NCBI GenBank assembly: GCA_017618625.1
Contig: JAFZTV010000032.1
Coordinates: 1 to 7,955, forward strand
From: Bacteroidales bacterium
GTDB taxonomy: Bacteria; Bacteroidota; Bacteroidia; Bacteroidales; P3
DNA length: 7,955 nt
Direction: 5' to 3'
Numbering within the stretch: the stretch's first letter is position 1; every line of letters begins with the position of its first letter. The notes under the pieces were generated by a model. It was not told the origin of the DNA. It did not search any database and saw only the letters and a program-made list of their open reading frames with translations. Positions 1 through 6,046 of the stretch are shown here, in pieces. The translations under genes and the position numbers were made by a program.

Positions 1-119
1 TGATGATGGTGGTGATGGTGATCGTCATGGTCGTGATGGTGGTCGTGGTCGTTGTCATCGTCGTCGTGGTCGTGATGGTGGTCGTCATCGTGATCATCGT
101 CGTCATCATCGTCATCATG
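1..119 (-). repeat. Low-complexity CAY/GAY codon tract encoding the His/Asp tail
   Basis: Seen: on the minus strand the tract is 39 consecutive codons of CAC, CAT, GAC or GAT with a single AAC. On the plus strand it reads as mixed GTG/ATG/GTC/ATC triplets. It contains a run of eight Asp (residues 245-252) and, at the window edge, six His (277-282). Synonymous codons are mixed, so it is not a pure microsatellite. It continues past position 1, so the full length is unknown. It likely binds divalent metal and may vary in length between strains. Confidence 0.9.
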
Positions 120-848
120 TTCCACGTCGGCGCCAGCTTCAACTTCGTGTACCCAGGTGGCTGAGGTCGCTACCTCGTCGAAGTTGAACATGTTGGTGTT
201 GAGTATGCGGTCGAAATCGACATCGCCGTAGTCACATTCTATGATTTCGGCTTTTCTTTGGAGGTTGCGTATGATTTGCCGTATCTGGCCGAGTTCGTCG
301 GGGGAGACTTCGGAGGCTTTGTTGAGGAGGATGATGTTGCAGAATTCAATCTGCTGGATGACGAGGTTCTCAATGTCCTCCTCGTCGATGGCCGGACGCG
401 TGAGGTCGAGTCCGTTTTTGAATTCGTCGCGCATACGCAGTGCATCGACCACGGTGACAATGCAGTCGAGGCAGGGGAGGGAGTCGGCGGGGAAGTCGGG
501 GACTTGGGTTGGAATGGAGCAGATGGTCTGTGCGATGGGTTCGGGCTCGCAGATACCGCTGGCTTCGATGACGACGTAGTCGAATCGCTGCATAAGAGCG
601 ATGTCGCGCAGTTGGTTGACGAGGTCCATCTTCAGCGTACAGCAGATACAGCCGTTCTGCAGAGCTACAAGGCTGTCGTCGGACTGACCTACTATGCCGC
701 CTTGTTGGATGAGTGCGGCATCGATGTTGACTTCTCCGATATCGTTAACGATGACGGCAAACTTGATGCCTTTGCGATTGTTGAGTATTCTGTTGAGTAG
801 GGTTGTCTTGCCGCTTCCTAGATAGCCGGTTAGAAGGAGAATTTTCAT
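1..848 (-). CDS. CobW/COG0523-type G3E GTPase with His/Asp-rich tail (3' end cut by window edge)
   Basis: Seen: the minus-strand frame from ATG at 848 is open to the window edge (282 codons). It starts with Walker A GYLGSGKTT (residues 8-16). The CxCC metal-binding motif of COG0523 is GCICC (C67, C69, C70). A Walker B-like IEASG follows (E95-G98), and NKAS (176-179) stands where most G3E GTPases have NKxD. Residues 244-282 are only His (17), Asp (21) and one Asn. Known of the family: G3E GTPases insert or deliver metals such as Zn, Co or Ni to client proteins in the cytosol, and His-rich segments bind such metals. Inferred: a metallochaperone or metal-storage protein, probably for Zn or Ni; the client is unknown. 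The start is chosen because Walker A begins seven residues after it, as is usual. It lies 39 nt after the small ORF at 888-992, suggesting cotranscription. The C-terminal domain and stop lie outside the window. Confidence 0.93.
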   Translation of the reverse strand, partial: MKILLLTGYLGSGKTTLLNRILNNRKGIKFAVIVNDIGEVNIDAALIQQGGIVGQSDDSLVALQNGCICCTLKMDLVNQLRDIALMQRFDYVVIEASGICEPEPIAQTICSIPTQVPDFPADSLPCLDCIVTVVDALRMRDEFKNGLDLTRPAIDEEDIENLVIQQIEFCNIILLNKASEVSPDELGQIRQIIRNLQRKAEIIECDYGDVDFDRILNTNMFNFDEVATSATWVHEVEAGADVEHDDDDDDDDHDDDHHHDHDDDDNDHDHHHDHDDHHHHHH

Positions 849-853
849 TAATG

Positions 854-861
854 CAAAATTA
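854..861 (-). promoter_or_regulatory. Isolated -7-like element (TAATTTTG) before the CobW-type gene
   Basis: Seen: the minus strand carries TAATTTTG, a full match to the Bacteroidota -7 consensus TAnnTTTG, five bases before the ATG at 848. No TTTG or TTG is found 19-21 nt further upstream. If it were active, transcription would begin at or within a base or two of the start codon, giving an essentially leaderless mRNA. This may be a chance match in AT-rich DNA. Confidence 0.25.
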
Positions 862-887
862 CTTTAGTGTTGGAGATTCTTGGTTGT

Positions 888-992
888 TTAATGGCGTTTT
901 AGCCAGTCGATGAAAGCTAAGACCACTTTGTAGAGCAACCACAGAAGGAATCCGATAGCTGCCCAATGAAGAATGAATTGTACGTAATACAT
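888..992 (-). CDS. Candidate 34-aa single-pass membrane microprotein
   Basis: Seen: a minus-strand ORF from ATG (992-990) to TAA (890-888). The product begins MYYVQFILHW and ends FIDWLKRH. Residues 6-28 are almost all hydrophobic (F, I, L, W, A, V) with one lysine, and the end carries K-R-H. This is the pattern of a one-helix inner-membrane protein with its C-terminus in the cytosol. It starts 13 nt after the stop of the kinase-like gene and ends 39 nt before the CobW-type gene, on the same strand. No Shine-Dalgarno is visible, which is normal for this phylum. No family is recognised. Inferred: a real small gene in the operon. Its position beside a metallochaperone hints at, but does not show, a link to metal transport. 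It could be a chance ORF. Confidence 0.5.
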   Translation of the reverse strand: MYYVQFILHWAAIGFLLWLLYKVVLAFIDWLKRH

Positions 993-1005
993 ATTGTTTT
1001 GCTAT

Positions 1006-2673
1006 TTAGTATTCAAAGCTGCTGCCGCCGAGGAATTCGCGCATTATCGAGGTAGGTGGTACGTGTTTGGGGTCAATGGGTTCGATGAGTTCGATGAAGT
1101 TCAGCAGGCGACAAGCTTCTGCGTACTCCTTGCAGTTTTCGGGTACTTGCTTGAGGAGCGGTTCGGCGAAGGTTTTCAGGAGAGCAATCTCATAGAAAAG
1201 CGCGCTGTTGAACATGACATCGGCGTTCTCCTGGTAGGGGAAGATGTGTTTGCGCTCGCCGGCCTGCACGTTGTCCCAACGCTTCAGTGTTTCAAGGGCG
1301 TTCCATCCGCGGAAGCTGTTATCGCGGACTATGCGTCGGATGAGGCGGTTGTCGCTGGAATGGATTATGTTTTGGTCGTCGATGGCAACCTGTGTGAGTG
1401 CTGAGACGTAGATTTTGAATTTAAGATGGTCGGGAATCTGAGCGGTGAGTTTGGGGTTGAGGGCGTGGATGCCTTCGATGATGAGCAGCTTGTTCGGTTT
1501 TAGAGAGAGTTTCTTGCCGCTGAAATAGGGGTCGCCTTTGATGAAGTCGAAGGTTGGGATTTCGACTTCCTCGTCGTTGAAGAGTCGTGTCAGGTGGTCG
1601 TTGAGCAGAGGGATGTCGAGCGCATCGACGCTCTCGAAGTCGTATTCGCCGTTGGGGAGCTTTGGAGTGCGGTCGCGGCTGACGAAGTAGTCGTCGAGGG
1701 AAATCTGCTTGACGTCGTGGCCGAGGACGTTGAGTTGGACGCTGAGGCGTCGGCAGGAAGTGGTTTTGCCGGAGGAAGAGGGTCCAGCGATGAGGATGAG
1801 GCGGACTTGGTCGCGACGTTGGTGTATCTGTTCGGCGACTTCGGCGTATTTCTTCTCATGGAGGGCTTCGGCGACCTGTACGAGCTGGTTGGCACCGCCT
1901 GCTTTTATAACATTGTTAAGGTCGGTAATGGTGGGTATGCGGAGGAGCTTGACCCATCCGTGGTGCTCCTGGAAGATGTTGAAGAGTTTATCGGCGCGGT
2001 CGAAGTGGTATTTTATTTCGGGCTCGGGCATGTTGAGGAGGTATCCGTCTTCGAAGAGGTCGAGAGTCCAGCCAGTGAGGCATCCTGTGGAGGGAACAGT
2101 GCGCGAGGAGAGTTTGTGGACGGTGCCGTCGAGGAACTGCATCTCGATGTAGAGTTGCTTGAGCGATTCGAGCAGACGGTAGGTTTCGGGCAGGTCTTCT
2201 TTGGAGATGAGCTTGAGGGCGTCCTCCTTGAGCATCACCTTGCTGTTGAATGGGAGGTCCTGCTGCTGGAGCTGGGACATGCGTCGTGTTATGTTCTCGC
2301 ACACTTTGGCGTGGTCGATGTCGATGCCTTCGATGCGACAGTAGGTGCCGTTGAGCAAGGAGTGGTCGAAATAGAGGTGAGCGTCGGGGTAGGTGTCTTT
2401 GACAGCCTTGTACATCATGAATCCGAGGGAGTTCTGATAGAGGCGCTTGCCCTGACGGTGGCTGAGGTCGAAGAACTCAATGGTGCGGGGATTATATATT
2501 CGGTACTGTAGAGTTTGGATTCTGTTGTTGACCAGTGCTCCGAGAATCGGTTTCCCTCCGGTCATCTCCATAAACTGGTCGTGGCTTTGGCGGACGATTT
2601 CGGCGAGGGAGGTGCCGTGCTCGACATAGCGGCGCTCGTTGAAGTTCTCTATTACAATTTCGATGTTGTTCAT
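1006..2673 (-). CDS. Uridine kinase-like P-loop nucleoside kinase fused to N-terminal TGS/ThrRS-type domains
   Basis: Seen (555 aa from the ATG at 2673): residues 1-70 resemble a TGS domain. Residues ~80-200 resemble the second additional domain of threonyl-tRNA synthetase, with HSLLNGTYC in the place of its His/Cys signature. The C-terminal half is a uridine kinase/phosphoribulokinase domain: Walker A GPSSSGKTT (297-305), LDDYF (326-330), YDFES (344-348), PTFDF (373-377) and EGIHAL (400-405). Known: this architecture is a recognised, poorly characterised COG0572 branch annotated as nucleoside kinase or uridine kinase. Inferred: it phosphorylates a nucleoside or related small molecule in the cytosol; the substrate is not proven. 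Start choice: the frame could open at TTG 2691, but that codon lies in a 7-nt repeat tract and the TGS-like sequence begins at the ATG. It begins 28 nt after the aminopeptidase stop, so the two are probably cotranscribed. Confidence 0.9.
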   Translation of the reverse strand: MNNIEIVIENFNERRYVEHGTSLAEIVRQSHDQFMEMTGGKPILGALVNNRIQTLQYRIYNPRTIEFFDLSHRQGKRLYQNSLGFMMYKAVKDTYPDAHLYFDHSLLNGTYCRIEGIDIDHAKVCENITRRMSQLQQQDLPFNSKVMLKEDALKLISKEDLPETYRLLESLKQLYIEMQFLDGTVHKLSSRTVPSTGCLTGWTLDLFEDGYLLNMPEPEIKYHFDRADKLFNIFQEHHGWVKLLRIPTITDLNNVIKAGGANQLVQVAEALHEKKYAEVAEQIHQRRDQVRLILIAGPSSSGKTTSCRRLSVQLNVLGHDVKQISLDDYFVSRDRTPKLPNGEYDFESVDALDIPLLNDHLTRLFNDEEVEIPTFDFIKGDPYFSGKKLSLKPNKLLIIEGIHALNPKLTAQIPDHLKFKIYVSALTQVAIDDQNIIHSSDNRLIRRIVRDNSFRGWNALETLKRWDNVQAGERKHIFPYQENADVMFNSALFYEIALLKTFAEPLLKQVPENCKEYAEACRLLNFIELIEPIDPKHVPPTSIMREFLGGSSFEY

Positions 2674-2682
2674 GATGTTTTC

Positions 2683-2710
2683 AGTTTTCAATTCTCAACT
2701 TTCAATTAGC
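2683..2710. repeat. 7-nt tandem repeat at the aminopeptidase/kinase junction
   Basis: Seen: four units in 7-nt phase on the plus strand: AGTTTTC (2683), AATTCTC (2690), AACTTTC (2697) and AATTAGC (2704, decayed). The tract supplies the TGA stop of the aminopeptidase gene (2702-2704) and most of the short spacer before the kinase-like gene. It resembles the repeats at 6730-6750 and 7044-7071. Confidence 0.6.
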
Positions 2711-4090
2711 CATCGTTTCTTCAATTTCTTCGATGGTCTTGGGAATGGGTTTGCCTAGGACGCGGCAGCCTTTAGCGGTGATGAGGATGTCGTCTTCGAT
2801 GCGGATGCCGCCGAAGTCTTTCCACTTCTCCAGCTCGCTGAAGTTGATGAAGCTCTTGTTGGTGCCTTCGGCGTGCCACTTGTCGATGAGGGCGGGGATG
2901 AAATAGCAGCCGGGCTCGTCGGTGAGGACGAAGCCTTTCTCGAGTTTGCGTCCGCAACGAAGGCTGCCGAGGCCGAACTGCTCGGAGGGACGGGTGCGCT
3001 CGTCGTAGCCGACGTATATCTGGCCGTAGTTCTCCATGTCGTGGACGTCGAGGCCCATCATGTGGCCGAGGCCGTGGGGCATGAGGAGGCTGTGGGCGCC
3101 GTTGGCGACGATGTCGTCGACGCGGCCTTTAAGTATCTTGAGGTCTTTGTAGCCCTGTGCGAGGATTTTGCTCACTTCGGTGTGGACCTCTTTGTAGGTG
3201 ATGCCGGGACGTGAGATGCGGATGGCTTCGAGCTGAGCGGCCAGCACTATCTCGTAGATAGCTTTTTGGCGGGCGTCGAACTTGCCGCCGACGGGCACCG
3301 AGCGTGTGATGTCGGAGCAGTAGTTCATGGCGGTCTCGCAGCCGGCGTCCATGACCAGCATGCGGCCTTTGGCGAGGCGGTTGTTGTGGCCGTGGTTGTG
3401 GAGGGTTTCGCCGTGGACGGTCATGATGATGGGGAAACTCACGGGGCCGTTGCCTTTCCAGGCTTCGCCTTCCATGATGCCGGCGAGTTCGTATTCGTAG
3501 CGTCCGGGCATGGCCTGGCGCATTGCATTGACGTGCATGTTGTAGGCGGTGTCGATGGCTTTCTCGATTTCGACTATCTCTTCGTCGCTCTTGATGCTGC
3601 GCTGTTTGACGCAGGCTTTGATGAGGTCGAGGGAGGCGTACATGGGCACAGCGCCATAGCGTAAGCCCAGGAGCTGGCTCAGCTGCCACTGGTTGTCGGA
3701 GCGGTAGGGCGGGAGGTAGTGGGCCTTGCGGCCGAGGCCTACGGCTTGGTCGCAGAAGTCTTGCAGTTCGGCGAGGGTGCCGCTGTTGCGAACGCCCACG
3801 CTGGCGGCCAGTTTTTTCACGCTGGGCAGCGGACCTGTCCAGATGATGTCGTCGATGTCGTAGTCGTTGGCGAAGATATAGTCTTTGCCGGAGTCGCAGT
3901 CGAGCACGCCCACCAGGTCTTCGCGCTGAAGACCGAAGAAATAGAGGAAGGTGCTGTCCTGGCGGAACCAGTAGGTGTTGTCCTTGTAGTTGCAGGGGGC
4001 TTCGTGGTTGCCTTGGATGATGATGATGCCGTGCTTGACGTCTTTGCGCAGCTGCTCGCGACGAGCGATGTAGGTCTCTTTTTTGAACAT
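2702..4090 (-). CDS. pepP: Aminopeptidase P family metallopeptidase (M24B, Xaa-Pro)
   Basis: Seen: 462 aa, a usual length for the family. Residues ~5-130 form an AMP_N (creatinase-like) N-terminal domain and ~165-445 the pita-bread M24 catalytic domain. All five expected metal ligands are visible: D248 and D260 (in MDAGCE and CSDITRS), H343 (GLGHMMGLDVHD), E392 (DEPGCYF) and E432 (RIEDD). The second conserved His is H350. Spacing between the two Asp is one residue longer than in E. coli PepP. Known: these dinuclear Mn-dependent enzymes cut the N-terminal residue from peptides with proline second. No signal peptide is seen, so it probably acts in the cytosol on peptide breakdown products. The ATG at 4090 is the start; the product begins MFKKETYIAR. 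It is the first gene of the leftward unit. The exact substrate range, and whether it is a prolidase-like relative, is less certain. Confidence 0.94.
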   Translation of the reverse strand: MFKKETYIARREQLRKDVKHGIIIIQGNHEAPCNYKDNTYWFRQDSTFLYFFGLQREDLVGVLDCDSGKDYIFANDYDIDDIIWTGPLPSVKKLAASVGVRNSGTLAELQDFCDQAVGLGRKAHYLPPYRSDNQWQLSQLLGLRYGAVPMYASLDLIKACVKQRSIKSDEEIVEIEKAIDTAYNMHVNAMRQAMPGRYEYELAGIMEGEAWKGNGPVSFPIIMTVHGETLHNHGHNNRLAKGRMLVMDAGCETAMNYCSDITRSVPVGGKFDARQKAIYEIVLAAQLEAIRISRPGITYKEVHTEVSKILAQGYKDLKILKGRVDDIVANGAHSLLMPHGLGHMMGLDVHDMENYGQIYVGYDERTRPSEQFGLGSLRCGRKLEKGFVLTDEPGCYFIPALIDKWHAEGTNKSFINFSELEKWKDFGGIRIEDDILITAKGCRVLGKPIPKTIEEIEETMAN

Positions 4091-4269
4091 AATATGGTGT
4101 TTTTTATTGATTACGAGGTGGTCAACGGGTCGTTGCGACGCGTTGCGTGTAAATATAATAACTCAACTCTTTGGTTTTTATTGCCGTCGTGGAAATATTT
4201 GTGTGAATGTATGGTTTTCTGTCCCTTCCAGTCGTCTGTAGGCTCCGCGCCTCGCCGTCCCCCCTCACT

Positions 4270-4319
4270 GGGAGCGATATGGGAGCGAGGTGCTCTTTAC
4301 CTGCTTTCTACCTGCTCTG
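4270..4319. repeat. Two pairs of 11-nt tandem units
   Basis: Seen: GGGAGCGATAT (4270-4280) is followed directly by GGGAGCGAGGT (4281-4291). After six bases, TACCTGCTTTC (4298-4308) is followed directly by TACCTGCTCTG (4309-4319). Each pair has an 11-nt period. The second pair begins with TAC, like the long array at 7358-7555, and suggests the same repeat type. Function unknown. Confidence 0.6.
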
Positions 4320-4456
4320 TGACGAAATTCCTGTTTCCCTCTCGTCGCTCGTCCTGTTCTGCCTCGCGCGGAATGGCAACGGACCTCCCGAATCGACTCC
4401 TTCAAACGTCACCGAGGGGCGCTGTTGAAGTCTTGCCGAATGTTTTTCTCTTGTTA

Positions 4457-4489
4457 TTTGCCAATTTTCAATTTATTATCGTACCTTTG
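4457..4489 (+). promoter_or_regulatory. Bacteroidota-type promoter of the glutamine synthetase unit
   Basis: Seen: TTTG at 4457-4460, a 21-nt spacer, then TACCTTTG at 4482-4489. This is a full match to the -33/-7 consensus of the Bacteroidota primary sigma factor (TTTG, 19-21 nt, TAnnTTTG). Expected transcription start is about 4494-4497, leaving a leader of roughly 45 nt. The spacer contains two 7-nt units (CAATTTT, CAATTTA). No operator is evident. Confidence 0.8.
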
Positions 4490-4539
4490 CACTCCCAAAT
4501 GTGACGAGGGAAATATCTTAACTTAAATATCAAAACATC

Positions 4540-6045
4540 ATGACCAAAGATAATCTGAAACTGAACCCCAACCCGCTGGTGACCTTCCTCCAGAAGCCTA
4601 TGAAGGAATTCACCAAGGCCGACATGCTGCGTGTTATCGAGCATTTCGAAATCAAGATGATTAAGTTCCGCTATATGGCGCACGACGGTCGCTTGAAGAC
4701 CCTCAACTTCGTCATCAACAGTTTCGACCACGCCGATGAGATTCTCACCTCTGGTGAGCGTGTAGACGGTTCGAGCCTTTTCCCGTTCCTCGAGGCTGGC
4801 AGCAGCGACCTTTACGTCATTCCGCGCTTCCGCACGGCTTTCCTCGACCCCTTTGCCGAGATTCCGACGCTTGACCTCCTCTGCAACTTCTATACCAAGG
4901 ACGGTGAGCCCTTCGAGATGGCTCCCGAATACACCCTTGCTAAGGCTGGAAAGGCCTTCCGTGAGGCTACGGGCGGAATGGAGTTTGAGGTTATGGGCGA
5001 GCTGGAATACTATGTCATCGCCGAGAAGGAAGACGACTATCTTCCCGCCGACCAGCGCGGCTACCACGCTTCGCAGCCGTTCTGCAAATTCGAGGAGTTC
5101 CGCGTCGAAGCCATGAAGCTTATTGCCGAATGCGGCGGCCTTATCAAATACGGTCACTCCGAGGTTGGTAACTTCACCGTGGGCGACACAATGTACGAGC
5201 AGAACGAGATAGAGTTCCTGCCGACTACACTCGAAGATGCAGCCGACCAGCTCGTTATAGCCAAATGGATTATGCGTCAGCTCGGCTATGAATACGGCAT
5301 TACCGTTACTTTCGCACCGAAGATTACCGTCGGCAAAGCCGGCAGCGGTATGCATATCCACACCCGCATCACCAAGAACGGCAAGAATATGTACGTCGGC
5401 GAGAACGGACTCACCGAAGTGGCTCACAAGGCCATAGCCGGCATACTCGATTTGGCTGGCTCGCTCACCGCTTTCGGCGACACCAACCCCACCTCGTATT
5501 TCCGTCTGGTGCCCCATCAGGAGGCTCCCACGAATATATGCTGGGGCGACAGAAACCGCTCGGCGATGGTGCGAGTGCCGCTGGGTTGGAGCAAAGGCAG
5601 CGGCAATATGATGGCGCATTGCAATCCGCTTGAGAAAGACGGCGAGGTCGATTTCACATACAAGCAGACCATCGAACTGCGCACTCCCGACGGCTCGGCC
5701 AACGTCTATCTGCTGCTTGCCGGAATGACTGTGGCGGCTCGTCACGGATTTGAGATGGAGAACGCCGTCCAGTATGCCAAAGACCGCTATGTGAGCGTCA
5801 ATATCTTCGAGCACGAGGATGTGCTGAAACGCCTCGCGGTGTTGCCCGACAGCTGCGCCGCCAGCGCCGATGTGCTTGAGCGTGACCGCAAGATTTATGA
5901 GGACAAGGGCATCTTTGCTCCCGCCCTCATCGACGGTATCTTGAAAGACCTGAGAGCCTACGATGACCGCAACCTCCGCAAGGAAATAGGCAACGACCCC
6001 GAGAAGACCTTGGAGCTGGTGCAGAGGTTTATGCATTGCGGTTGA
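4540..6045 (+). CDS. glnA: Glutamine synthetase, class I-like
   Basis: Seen: 501 aa. The N-terminal beta-grasp part contains VDGSS (75-79). The catalytic domain has the metal and substrate motifs ELEYY (E154, E156), NEIEF (E223, E225), GSGMHIH (268-274), RNRSAMVRVP (338-347) and ELRTPD (E379, R381). Known: the family joins ammonia to glutamate with ATP in the cytosol. Odd: no NLYxLPPEE-type segment, which in enterobacterial GlnA carries the adenylylated tyrosine; the corresponding C-terminal region reads differently, so GlnE-type control is unlikely. It is longer than enterobacterial GlnA by ~30 residues. A divergent member such as a gamma-glutamyl-amine ligase cannot be excluded, though the catalytic set favours glutamine synthesis. 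The ATG at 4540 follows an A-rich leader without Shine-Dalgarno and sits well placed after the promoter. The stop is one base before the aat-folK start. Confidence 0.9.
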   Translation: MTKDNLKLNPNPLVTFLQKPMKEFTKADMLRVIEHFEIKMIKFRYMAHDGRLKTLNFVINSFDHADEILTSGERVDGSSLFPFLEAGSSDLYVIPRFRTAFLDPFAEIPTLDLLCNFYTKDGEPFEMAPEYTLAKAGKAFREATGGMEFEVMGELEYYVIAEKEDDYLPADQRGYHASQPFCKFEEFRVEAMKLIAECGGLIKYGHSEVGNFTVGDTMYEQNEIEFLPTTLEDAADQLVIAKWIMRQLGYEYGITVTFAPKITVGKAGSGMHIHTRITKNGKNMYVGENGLTEVAHKAIAGILDLAGSLTAFGDTNPTSYFRLVPHQEAPTNICWGDRNRSAMVRVPLGWSKGSGNMMAHCNPLEKDGEVDFTYKQTIELRTPDGSANVYLLLAGMTVAARHGFEMENAVQYAKDRYVSVNIFEHEDVLKRLAVLPDSCAASADVLERDRKIYEDKGIFAPALIDGILKDLRAYDDRNLRKEIGNDPEKTLELVQRFMHCG

Positions 6046-6046
6046 T

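Larger units (their letters stand above)
4091..4539. other. Divergent intergenic region between aminopeptidase P and glutamine synthetase
   Basis: Seen: 449 bp without a convincing gene. The left part (4091-4200) is AT-rich. On the minus strand it has a weak -7-like TATATTTA (4150-4157) with no matching -33 element, so the aminopeptidase promoter is unresolved. A direct repeat CGTTGCG occurs at 4131 and 4141. The centre (about 4225-4435) is GC-richer and holds the 11-nt tandem pairs at 4270-4319. A 73-codon plus-strand frame at 4207-4428 has a composition unlike a protein and is not called. The right part returns to AT-rich DNA with the glutamine synthetase promoter. The central block could be an intergenic repeat or a regulatory RNA, but nothing identifies it. 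Confidence 0.7.

Noticed and set aside
258..800. 180-codon plus-strand frame opposite the GTPase
   Set aside because: The minus strand here encodes Walker A, CxCC and Walker B in order; the plus frame is its complement.
1594..2511. 305-codon plus-strand frame across the kinase-like gene
   Set aside because: It is antisense to a gene with clear kinase motifs, and its Val/Glu/Phe-rich product is typical of complement reading.
2674..2691. TTG start at 2691 for the kinase-like protein
   Set aside because: It adds six residues encoded by the 7-nt repeat tract. The ATG at 2673 begins directly at the TGS-like sequence.
4150..4157. Promoter for the aminopeptidase gene at TATATTTA (minus strand)
   Set aside because: The last base differs from TAnnTTTG and there is no TTTG 19-21 nt upstream, so it is not called as a separate feature.
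4207..4428. 73-codon plus-strand frame in the intergenic region
   Set aside because: It lies upstream of the glutamine synthetase promoter with none of its own, includes the 11-nt repeats, and its composition is Pro/Ser/Leu/Cys-rich without motifs.
3719..4504. 261-codon plus-strand frame from aminopeptidase P into the intergenic region
   Set aside because: The first half is antisense to conserved M24B sequence. The second half crosses the GC-rich block and the mapped promoter, with no protein family features.
4468..6036. 522-codon open frame antisense to glutamine synthetase
   Set aside because: It exactly shadows the well-supported glutamine synthetase gene. It has no family motif and starts inside the next gene's coupling region. 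Long antisense frames are expected from biased codon use.
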